Source: Diphasiastrum complanatum (lineage: Eukaryota > Streptophyta > Lycopodiopsida > Lycopodiales > Lycopodiaceae). Taken from it: a DNA stretch of 64,000 bases. Below are positions 12,001-21,713 of the stretch, in pieces. Position numbers and translations under genes: made by a program. Position 1 is the first letter of the stretch, and the number at the start of each line of letters is the position of its first letter. The notes beneath the pieces were generated by a model. That model searched no databases. It saw nothing but the letters and a program-made list of their open reading frames with translations, and was not told the DNA's origin. Location: contig CM055094.1 of assembly GCA_029204225.1 (NCBI GenBank), positions 65,244,293 to 65,308,292 on the forward strand, given 5' to 3'.

Positions 12001-12654
12001 TGTGAAAAATACAGATCCTAAGTGGATCTAAACTCCAAGATCATTGGCTTGAATGCTTGCACTCCAAACTACATAAGCTAGGAATTGGCAACACATTCTA
12101 TGCTACCTAGAATGCAAAGAACTTGATAAAAAAGCATTTATCACAAATGGAAACTTCCATAAACATCAAGTGCGGCCCAAAATAGCATTATACAGTCCAT
12201 AATACATCAGCCTATCACTTTTGGAAAGCACCTAAGATCATACACAATAGCTTGAAGACAATACACACAACAATGCTCTCAATGGAGGAAGAAACAATGA
12301 CAATGATCTATTGATCTCAATGAAGCATACAAAAGGTTTCTCCAACCTGTTCTCCACGAATTTCAGCCTAATATAGGTGAGAGAGATGACTCTCTCTCCT
12401 CTCTCTAGAACTTAGGACCCAATTTTAGGACACCAGTAACCTAAAATAGCCAATTTTGGCCTATATGTCCAAATAACATGATTTTAGTGTCATTTAGAAG
12501 GTCCCGAAGTTTGAGACTTCTTCAACATGAAATATATACTAGAATAAAAGTATCTAGGTCTCTTTCACACGTGTGAAAGGTTAGATCCAAAACTATGTAC
12601 AAAAATTGCCAATTTAGGCCTCAAACTAGCTAGGAAATGTTGACAATTTTCACA
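12001..12654 (-). repeat. 5' LTR of Copia B'
   Basis: A 654-bp block bounded by TG and CA on both strands, immediately next to the primer site. Its size and TGTGAAA start match the LTRs of Copia C. It contains the perfect 18-bp palindrome CTTTCACACGTGTGAAAG at 12562-12579. The 12654 end is inferred from the TTTTCACA terminus. Confidence 0.7.
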
Positions 12655-12761
12655 GATACTTCTTTCCAATGAGAACTTCTAATTTGAGCCACAGTCATAT
12701 TTTCCCTTATGAAGTTCTCCACTTACATCACAGAAATCCATTCCTCAATAAAGACTTGCTT

Positions 12762-13140
12762 ACAATCTCAACCGGAGGCTTTCAGTCAGATCTCAACCGG
12801 AGGCTTTCAGTCATATCTTGACTGGAGGCTTTCAGTCAGATCTCGACTGGAGGGTTTTCAGTCACATCTCGACCAAAGGTTTCCACTCAAATCTCGACCG
12901 AAGATTTCCACTCAAATATCGTCTGAAAGTTTTCACTCAGATCTCGACTGAAGGTTTTCACTCAGATCTCGACCAAAGGATTTTCAGCTCGACCGAAAGT
13001 TTTCACTCAGATCTCGATCGGAGGGTTTTTACTCAGATCTCAACCAGAGGGTTTTCACTCAGATCTCAACCGGAGGGTTTTCACTTAGATCTCGACCAAA
13101 GGATTTTCACTGAGATCTCGACTGGAGGGTTTAAAGTTCT
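12762..13140 (+). repeat. Minisatellite, 25-26-bp unit, about 15 copies
   Basis: Consensus roughly CAGATCTCGACCGGAGG followed by GTTTTCACT. Copies vary at several sites, one (near 12990) is shortened to ~20 bp, and drift runs along the array: early units carry CTTTCAGT, later ones TTTTCACT. Repeated frames such as STGGFQSDLD at 12709-13171 are read from the array and are not taken as a gene. Confidence 0.95.
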
Positions 13141-14170
13141 TCAAGAGCCATCACGTCAAATCTGGAACTGAAGCAAGATGACGGTGACCATAAATACCTT
13201 GACAACGATGCCATTCATACCTTAGCGAAGTGCAAATCCTGGAGTTTCTTGCAACTATCTGCTGGCGATCTTGTTGTTTCCGTGCTCGATTCTGGCGCTC
13301 TCCTGTTACATGCATCTGTCCTTGGCTACACTCTACCTCCACCGAGTTTCCACCATCATGGTTTGATCACAATATAGAGCCCCATCACCAACCATTCAAC
13401 ACCTAACATCGTCGGCAGACGAAACATTTTCTTAAAACTTTTTGCACACTTGAGAGGTAGTGTCACGCGAGCATACATTACGCTCACGTTCCACTATTGA
13501 GAACATCGTCATCAACATTTTCACAACCACTTGTTCTTATTTTTTACTCATTGATTTGATGAAGAATTCATCACATATTTATACATACGTAGCTCGGATC
13601 TGGGCATTTTAGGGCTTCTCTGATCTCAAAATAACCTAATAGATCATTGGATCCACCCTAATTGGGGGTCTGGATCTCAATATCCAGAAACAATGAAAAA
13701 CATGCTATTTTTGGGTCCTATTTTCTCTCTACCCTATCTATGCACTTTTTGGCCTCTTTTCAAAGGTGCCACCACAATATAACATGTAGAATAAAACTTT
13801 GGAAAAGCATCCTATGCTATTTGGCACGTGTGGCATCCAATTACATGGCCATCTTGCCAATTACAATACATATGACCAAAATTGGTCCAAACTAGCTTGT
13901 GAATAGCCTAAAGGCAATGTATTCAAGCGGTTTTTAATTCTAAACCAACTTTATTCATGCCCATAGACATCCCTGTGCTGTTAGTTTCGACCATTATGAC
14001 ATGTAACAAAACTTTTCAATGCCATGACCTAAACCTACTCTATTTGTGAACCAACCTATAGGCATCCGATTGAGGTGCGATTTAGTGCTACATTGTTTCT
14101 TCATGCCTACAGAGACTTCTACGCTATGAGTTTCGATCATTTATTGCTTGTAGCAAAATTTTAACATAAG
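13141..14170. other. Intergenic, with degraded transposon-like repeat at its right end
   Basis: No gene seen. The 13900-14170 part resembles 29090-29400 inside the hAT-like element: both repeat a pattern of CAACC-GATT, CATGCCYACAG, CTACG, GTTTCGACCATTA and a GTAGCAAAATTT-like word. This suggests a fragment of a related DNA element. Confidence 0.5.
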
Positions 14171-14179
14171 GTATATCGA

Positions 14180-14930
14180 CGAGTCTGCAACCTACCTTGT
14201 TCAAGAGCCGAGTACTGTCGAAGAGGCACTCAGTCAGCCTGATTCCGATCTTTGGAAGGAAGCTATGGATAAAGAGTATTCATCTCTTATCAAGTGCTAG
14301 ACTTGGACCATTTTCAAATTACTTATCAGCATAAATGTAGTTGATTGCAAATGGATATTCAAAATCAAATAAAAGACAGATGGAAGCATCGATCGAAGAA
14401 AAGCTCGACTTGTCACGAGAGGATTTTCTCAAGTACATAATGTCGACTACCTAAGACTTTCAGTCCAGTAGCTAAACATTCTTCAATCAGACTTCTATTG
14501 TCATTTGTTGCAGCAACAGATTTGGAGGTACATCAAATGGATGTACAAACAGCATATCTTAATGGAGTTATTTACATGATGCAACCTGAAGGTTATAACA
14601 TCGAAGGCAAACATAATCATGTATGTAAACTCCACAAAGCACTTTATGGCTTGAAGCAATCTGCTTGAGCATGGTTTCAAAGGTTCATCACCTTTTGAAT
14701 CTCTCGTATTTGTGATGGTTTGCACCAGCCTAAACATCATGACATTGTTTGTTGTTAGCTCATTAAGGCAATTCATGGCTAACATCCATTGGAATGATCT
14801 TCATAAAGTCATGAGGTGTGTACGAACAAGCATGAACCTGTGCATCTATTTTGGAGGAGCCGACGCAGATCAACTCCATGTTTGAAATGGATACATAGAT
14901 GCAAGACGGGCAAGAAACATTGACACTTGT
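14180..14930 (+). pseudogene. Copia reverse transcriptase/RNase H fragment
   Basis: Broken frames give EPSTVEEALSQPDSDLWKEAM, CKWIFKIK, RRKARLVTRGFSQVHNVDY, then VHQMDVQTAYLNGVIY, MQPEGY and CKLHKALYGLKQSA. This is the standard start of Copia RT. The catalytic YVDD region and most of RNase H are missing; only a poor echo follows to ~14930. At least five stops and several frameshifts are present. Gag and integrase are absent, so this is an orphan piece. Confidence 0.85.
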
Positions 14931-15593
14931 AGATGTTGGATTTCAAAGATCAAGTGTAATGTATTTTCTACAATTGTAAATACCTAAGGAATTTTGAGAA
15001 CTACAAGCTCTCAGAGAGAAGATCGAAACTAAAAATCGAGATCTACTTTGATTCCAAAAAATCGATTATCATCTATTTCAACCCAAGTCCACAATCTCCC
15101 TTTGATCCAAGAATGACATTGACAGTTATCGACTATATCTATAAGCAATTATCTTTCAACATGATGGTTATCTACTACATAACACATTACGTAGAAATAG
15201 TTAATTGTTGGTAATTATCTATCCATACTTACAAGTAGTAGATCACTTCTATAAAGTCAAGGCAAGTGTGCATCAGTTTTCAAGGCCAAGGCAAGGCAGA
15301 TCAGGACAAATCATTTTGAAAACTCTAATCTGTTTCAAGATATTTTTGCTTAACCTAAAATCAAATTTTTGTCTCATATCACTGGTTGCATGTCCATCAC
15401 TACTGTTATGCAATCATTGTCACTAGCCATCGTCACTCTCTTTGTTTCATTCGATTTATGACATGTATCAAAGCTGATTATCTATTTCAGCTCAATATCA
15501 AAGTGAATTATTAGATATTTTCTTGTTTCTATCAAGACATTACAGACGTGCATGTTCAGAAGGCATCACTTAGTCTCTGGTTTCTAGCAAAGA
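14931..15593. other. Non-coding, possible LTR debris
   Basis: AT-rich sequence between an RT fragment and a gag fragment. By position it could be an LTR and leader, but no TG...CA pair, primer site or repeat partner could be identified. Confidence 0.35.
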
Positions 15594-16090
15594 TTGACCT
15601 CCAAGATGAATTTTAACTCTAGTTCATCACTCATTGAGAAACTCGATGGAGAGAACTACCATTTCTTGAAATTCAAGATGAAGGTAGTTCTTATTGCAAA
15701 GGAACTAAGGGACATAGTTGAAAGCACTGAGGCCAAGCTAGAATTTGATGTATCTCTCACTATCAAGTGGAGACAAAGAGATGGAAAGGCTTTTGTCTTT
15801 ATGACTCTCAATATTAATGATACTCAGATCAATCATATCATATCAGCTCAGAGAGCCAAGGACGCTTGGGGACATAGTAGCTACCTCTATGACATTAAAG
15901 ATGTAACCTCCAAGCTTCATTTGAGGAAAAAAAATTACTATTAGAATGTCTAATTTTGACTCTATTTCAATTCACCTTGACAAGTTCTAAAATCTTATGG
16001 ACTAAATGACTATCATTGGATCAATCATAGATGATTATGATGCCATTATGACTCTATTAATGAGTCTATCTTAATCATAGATTCTGGTTT
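15594..16090 (+). pseudogene. Copia gag fragment
   Basis: The frame from 15600 (MTSKMNFNSSSSLIEKLDGE) has the gag pattern LDGENYHFLKFKMKVVL, then TLNINDTQINHIISAQRAKDAW and a stop at 15942; broken frames continue (ITSLDKF, MTIIGSIIDDYDAIMTLLMSL). It is close in design to the gag at 53479. No protease or later domains follow. Clearly a decayed piece. Confidence 0.75.
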
Positions 16091-16450
16091 AGGGATCAGA
16101 AGAAATGGATTATCTTCTAATTCAGGGCTTCGTATTCAAAAAAATCCAAAATATAGATCTAGGAAATTAGCAAAGTCTAATCAAGCAGCACAATCAAAGA
16201 GCATAAAATGAATAAGAGCAAATTCAGAACCATCATCTTCTCAACCAAAACAGCAACTCTTTTGCAATATTGCAAAAAGAACAAGTCGTGTCATCAAAAA
16301 ATCAAAACACTCAAATATAATAATGAGAAGAAGAAGCAATTTTAGTAGCAATCAAACACAACTGATAGCAATAAATTGACCCAAATCTATCTATTTTGAC
16401 CCAGCAATAAATCGATCTAGGTTGTTTTAGAAATCAATGATAAACTTCAT

Positions 16451-16688
16451 TGTTACACTTCCTAGTTACTATTTACGATGTACTTTATTACTAGCTGTAA
16501 CTAGCCGTAGGCTCGTCTAGTAGTCTGCTCCTAGGTTCTGCCTCTCTATCAGGGTTCAGGGTTTATATGTACATTTTACATTCAGTATGTGTTAGTGTGA
16601 TAGAGTGATATTGCGTGTTCTTCTTTCGTCTCCCTTCTTGGTGATTGCTTATGATGAATGCTTGATGTTGCATTTCTGATTGTTAACA
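16451..16688 (+). repeat. 5' LTR of Copia E
   Basis: 16560-16688 is nearly the reverse complement of 63882-64000, and the primer site follows at 16689. Start at 16451 (TGTTACAC) is inferred from the TG...CA rule and the match to TTAACA at the far end; it is unverified because F's LTR leaves the window. Confidence 0.6.
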
Positions 16689-17235
16689 TGGTATCAGAGC
16701 TACGATAGTCCTGCGTGCCTGATCAGTGGATACAGCTTGTCACAGGCTCCGCAACGAAGTGAGAAAGTCCTTCACAGGAGGTGAAAGCTTGGAAAGACAA
16801 AAACGGCTAGAAGAAATCTTTCTTGATGTACTTTGCAGGTTTTGGAGCTCACAGTTATTAGTGAGGAATGAAGACACAGTCCCGGAGGCATCGGAAAGGC
16901 CAGGGTAGCATCAGACAGATTGAAAATCTGTTGAGTGGGAAAAGTTTTACAATATTTTTTTTGTCTTTGTGAAAAGTTTCATTTGTCAGAGAGTTGTGCC
17001 AAGAAATCTCTCATTTGTTTGTTTGGGGTACTGTAAATCACACCAGATAGTGTCTAGTACTACCATTTAGAGCTTTCTGGCTTCATACCTTTCACATTAC
17101 TAATATCTATCTATTTGAACGATCACTCGTTTCAAAATATAAGCAAAGAGGAGGCGGCGTAGCCGCTGCGCCAAAGTAGGGAATCTAGAATATTTCCTTT
17201 GAAAGTTCTTATATTCTCTCTTTTTTCCATACCAA

Positions 17236-17470
17236 TATCGGATCCAAGCGCGCTAGCTGAAGAGAAACCCGAGCAGTCGTACATCCACGCTCCAGTCCGA
17301 TATTGTCCGTACCGATATCGGATCCAAGCGCACGAGCTAAAGAAAATTTCGAACAGTTGTACATCCACACTCCAGTCCGATATTGCATGCTCCAATATCG
17401 GATCCACGCGCACAAGTTAAAGAGGATCCTGAGCAGTTGTACTTTCATGCTCCATTCCAATATCAGGTGT
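17236..17470 (+). repeat. Three ~80-bp tandem repeats in the Copia E leader
   Basis: Each unit begins ATCGGATCCAAGCGC-like, runs through GAGCAGT-GTACATCCA and ends GTCCGATATTG. Unit ends pair with the next start: TCCGATATTG (17376-17385) and CAATATCGGA (17393-17402) form a perfect 10-bp stem with a 7-base loop. Copia F has one unit at the matching place. Confidence 0.85.
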
Positions 17471-17539
17471 ACAACCACCAGAAAAATATACAGTTCTGTG
17501 GTGTGATAAATTACTTGATCCGGACTCATCTATTCAGTA

Positions 17540-20470
17540 ATGGCAACTCTAAGCGAGAGTGTCCTCAATGAGTCAAGCAAATTGGAAGGAACCGGCAACT
17601 ATGCAATTTGGAAATTCAAACTGAAAAACATTTTGATGGAAAAGGAGCTATGGGAGATCATGACAGGTGAAGAGACAAGGCTAGTGATTGAAGAAGATCA
17701 GCAGACATTTGACTGGAGAAAACGGAAAGCACAAAATGTCATCAACTTATCAGTTAGAGATGCAATTATTCCCTACATTTCGGATTCAAAAGGACCAAAA
17801 GAAACATGGGATACGTTGAAGGCATTGTTTGAGACCACAAACACATCTCGAGTGCTACTCCTGAAGACGAAGTTGCACACATTGATGGATGATGGTGCAA
17901 CTGTTGTTGATCACCTACTGAAGATCAAAGAGATTCGTGACCAATTAGCAGCAGTTGGAGAGCAAGTATAGGATCGCGAGATTGTGCAGTTGACATTGAA
18001 TAGTTTGAGTGAGTCACATCAAAGGTTTGTGACAAGTATGGCCACATGAGAAAATCTTCCAACCTATGAAGAGTTAGGTGGATTGCTTTTGCAGGAAGAA
18101 CAACGTCAAGAGAACTTGAGTCATCGCAATAGGGGATTTGATCAAGCTCTTGCAGTGAGAGGACGTGTTGGCAAATTTGGTCGTGGAAGACACCAATCAA
18201 GAGGTGGAAACTCATATCATGGATCGTTCCAACAATTTCAAGAACAATCCAATGATGGCCCGAATCGAGGCAATTGGAATCAAGGCCAAGGTCAAGGACA
18301 CGGCTATTCTAAGCAAAATAAACCTGGAAATTGTAGGTATTGCAACAAACATGGCCATTGGGAACGTGAATGCTTCAAAAAATAGAAGGAGATAGAACAA
18401 AGAAAAGGCAAATGGCAAGCGGGCAATTATGCTGATCAACATCAATTTGATGATGATTATTATGAAGACAATTATGCTGATCAACATCAATATGATGATG
18501 ATCAATATGACGATGATACAGGTAAGATTTCAAACTTGTTCATTACAGCATTAATGACAAGTGATGAAGCCAAGGATACCTGGTACATTGATAGTGGGAA
18601 AGAGTGGTTTTCAAAACTCAAGGAAACTCACAATGGTGATGAAGTTGGACAAGCCGATGGCAAATTGCTATCTGTTAAAGGAGTTGGAGTGGTACCAATG
18701 AAGTTAGCAAGCAGGAAGATACAACAGACAAGCAATGTGCAATATGTACCTGGCTTAGCTAACAATCTACTATTTGTTGGGATGATGGCTGATCAACAAC
18801 TCAAGGTTGAGTTTGACAGCGACAAATGTCTTGTCAAAGACATCAAGAATCACTACAAAGTGATTGCTACAGGAGCTAGAGTCAACGGGAATCGACTCTA
18901 CAAATTGAATGTGAGATCTTTTGCTCAAGCTATGGTAAGCACGGTTGATAGTCGAAGTGATCTTTGGCATCAACGATTTGGTCATATTAGTGCTCAAAGT
19001 ATACAAATTCTCAAAAGAGGTAATCTAGTTATAGGATTGTCTGATATTTCTTTTGAAGGAAAAATTTGTGAAGGTTGCATTTTGGGAAAACAACACAGAG
19101 AGAGGTTTCTCAAAAGTGGAGCAAGGAGAGCCAGTGGCATCTTGGATCTTATCCACCGTGATCAATGTGGACCTATGCAGACTAGATCTCTTAGTGGCTA
19201 CTATTACTTTATCACCTTTATTGATGATTATAACAAATGCATTTGGATTTATTTCATAAGCAAGAAATCAGATGCTTTTGCTAAGTTCAGGGAATTCAAG
19301 GCATTAGTTGAAAAGCAAACAAGATGTTGCATCAAAACTTTGAGATCTGATGGAGGTGGTGAGTATTTTTTGATAGAATTTATTGATTTCTACAAAGATC
19401 AAGGGATCAAGAGGCAGACTACAACACCTTATTCACCACAGCAAAATGGAGTTGCAGAACGAAAGAACAGATCTATTGTTGAGATGGCCAGGGCGATGCT
19501 CAAAAGCAAGGTTCTGCCAAACACCTTTTGGGCAGAAGGTTGTAGCACAGCTACGCACATCCTGAATCAGTGTCCTACAAAATCCGTGGAAGGCAAGACA
19601 CCTCATGAAGCTATTACTAGAAAGAAACCTAATATTTCTCATTTGAGAGTATTTGGTTGTGATGCTTATGCTCATATTCCTGATGAGAAACGAAGGAAAT
19701 TGGATGCAAAATCTATCAAGTGTATTTTCCTTGGATATGATGAGAAGGCCAAGGCATACAGGATGTATGACACAAATTCACATAAGCTTGTAATTTCTAG
19801 GGATGCTACATTTGACGAGATGGGTCGAGGTGAACAATCTAAAGTAATCACTGAACCTTTTGATGAGGGAGCGAAAGTACAGGTCAAGAAGGAAGTGGAT
19901 TTTGATATAGAAAATCCATTGAACAAAGGCAAGCCTGATGCTGAAATTCCCAAGAGAGTACCTAAATGGTACTTATCAGTCATAGATGGTGCAAAGAAGG
20001 GAGATACTCCCGAATCTAGTGAGCAGGGAGAGCTTAGAAGATCAAGTAGAAATCGAAAACCTCCTGCAAGATTAGAGATGAATCTAGCCCTAATGGGTTC
20101 TGTGCTCAAGGCTCAAGAACCAAAAACTTTTGATAAAACAAAGGAGCACGAGGAGTGGCTTGAAGCTATGGAAACAGAATTGGAAGCTATATCAAAAACT
20201 AGGACTTGGAACTTGGTTGAGCTACTGATGGTAAGACGCCTATCACTTGCAAATGGATATACAAGATCAAATATGGAGCTGATGGGCAACTCAACAAATA
20301 CAAAGCACGGTTTGTTGCGAGAGGATTTGAATAGCAGGAAGGTATTGATTTTGAGGAAACCTTCGCACCCGTAGCTAAGATGGTAACTATACGTTCTATC
20401 ATTGCTATTTCTGCTTTCTATGGTTGGAAGATCCACCAAATGGATGTAAAATCTGCTTTTGAAGAGAAAG
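17540..20470 (+). pseudogene. Copia E gag-protease-integrase-RT
   Basis: One frame runs from ATG 17540 (MATLSESVLNESSKLEGTG) to 20374 with only three stops: TAG 17969, TGA 18047 and TAG 18383. Gag has NYAIWKFKLKNILMEKELWE, an Arg/Gly/Gln-rich tail and the knuckle CRYCNKHGHWEREC. An acidic linker (DDDYYED, DDDQYDDD) precedes protease. The protease site reads WYIDSGKEWF; F has DSGASKHMTSRKEWF, so E lost eight residues just after the catalytic triad. Integrase is well kept: WHQRFGHI, LIHRDQCGP, TLRSDGGGEY, TPYSPQQNGVAERKNR. A frameshift near 20223 puts RT (CKWIYKIKYGADG, ETFAPVAKMV) in another frame with a TAG at 20332. Not functional. Confidence 0.92.
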
Positions 20471-20912
20471 ATTTGCCAAATTTCTTGCTTGTCAGTTCTA
20501 GAGAGGGGCACTAACATTTTAAGGATAGAGAACCGTAGACCAAGTTTCTTGGTCTTAACCAGGTCCTAGTGCCCAATAGGGCAAAAAGATGATTTCGCAA
20601 TCTTTAGAGACCAAGGTGAGAGTACCCCCTTAATGCCCTTAGCCGGGTGACAATGTTGTACATAGAAAAAGACGAGAATAAAATTAATATTCTTAATATT
20701 GATACGAAAGTGATAAAATAGGCTTAAAGAACTAGTAACTACTTTATATTCACCTATCCCTTAAAAATCAATAAGAATGGCTAATGTAGCTTAATTGTTT
20801 TAAAAAGGAAAAGATTAGTGAAAAATAGCCATTATTGCTTTGAGATGAGGGGTGTTGATGGAAGTGTTTATGAAGTTTCATAAATCATAAAACATGCCAT
20901 AAAAAATGAGGT

Positions 20913-20954
<42 letters not shown>

Positions 20955-21713
20955 AATTTCCCATTTTGGACAGCATTATTCATTATTTTACATAAGTGAA
21001 TGAAAGTATTTTCTAATGACTTTTCCACCAGGGAATCCCACCATAAAATATGGCAAGGTCGTTGTTATGTGACCTTTCCATTGGGTCATCTTGCCATAAA
21101 ATCAATTTTTCCTTTTTCATGAATCCTTTTTTCTTTTCTTTGCCATAATTTTTTTTTACATGGACCTTTTGTTTGGAAGGTGTAAAAAAAATTACAACAA
21201 GAAATCCATTCTTTTTGAAAAACTGAAAACTGATTTTACGGCAGGGAAGGATGCCTCCTTGCGACATTCCACCCTAGGAAGGGCTTGCTCTTCCTCGCCG
21301 GACCCCCTTCCCCCCCCCCAAATATGATAGCCTGATTGTGTAGAAACCGGATAATACTGTGCTCAACAATTAAAATAAAAACTTCCAGAATCGGAAATGA
21401 ATAATGGCATAAAGAGAAGCACATGTGAAGCATGCAAGGAGCCAAAACAATCATGATCTCATGGTAACTAATCAATATCATGTTGAACATAATGACAAGT
21501 TGGGTTACCATTGATTCGCAATGGTAATCTCCATTCAGGCAACCTGTTATCTCAAGAATTTAACATGCTAGTGTTTGGCGAACCCAACACTGCCGAAGTG
21601 GTATCAAATGCTACAAAAAAGTTATCTTGAATCTAGCAGCAATTCTCAGCAAGTCTCAATTGCTAGGCTACAAATCACTTCTCCAAAATCACCAATTTGC
21701 ATAGGTCCTGAGC
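20471..21713. other. Intergenic between Copia E and calreticulin
   Basis: No gene found. It contains a (GA)19 microsatellite at 20914-20951, T-rich sequence at 21105-21210, and a C-run at 21303-21320. The part next to 21714 probably includes the calreticulin 3' UTR, but no clear poly(A) signal was identified on the minus strand. Confidence 0.6.
20914..20951 (+). repeat. (GA)n microsatellite
   Basis: Uninterrupted GA dinucleotides over 38 bp. Confidence 0.98.

Larger units (their letters stand above)
9000..12654 (-). mobile_element. Copia B', truncated Ty1/Copia retrotransposon
   Basis: On the minus strand: 5' LTR 12654-12001 (TGTGAAAATTGT to TTTTTCACA), initiator-Met primer site 12000-11989, a ~1.15-kb leader, and gag-protease-integrase from 10828 down to the break at ~9000. 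RT, RNase H and the 3' LTR are absent, so the copy is truncated. Gag and LTR ends resemble Copia C and D, making this one TGTGAAA-type family. Confidence 0.85.
16451..20470 (+). mobile_element. Copia E, Ty1/Copia retrotransposon lacking its 3' part
   Basis: LTR ending at 16688 (GTTAACA), with a candidate start TGTTACAC at 16451; primer site 16689-16700; leader 16701-17539; gag to early RT 17540-20470. It breaks in RT soon after QMDVKSAF, so RNase H and the 3' LTR are missing. LTR end, leader and gag match Copia F on the minus strand (57063-58882 plus 63673-64000), so E and F are one family. E has an uninterrupted leader where F carries insertion G. Confidence 0.88.

Noticed and set aside
12762-13140. 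CRISPR-like array
   Set aside because: Units are contiguous without unique spacers, and the DNA is plant nuclear.
12709-13171. Repeat protein with GGFQSDLD units
   Set aside because: It reads through a DNA minisatellite whose unit is not a multiple of three; the frame changes between copies and there is no sign of selection.
18212-18505. Hydrophobic 97-residue minus-strand ORF
   Set aside because: It is antisense to the acidic Asp/Tyr linker of Copia E, whose codons read as Ile/Leu on the other strand; the same shadow occurs in Copia F.
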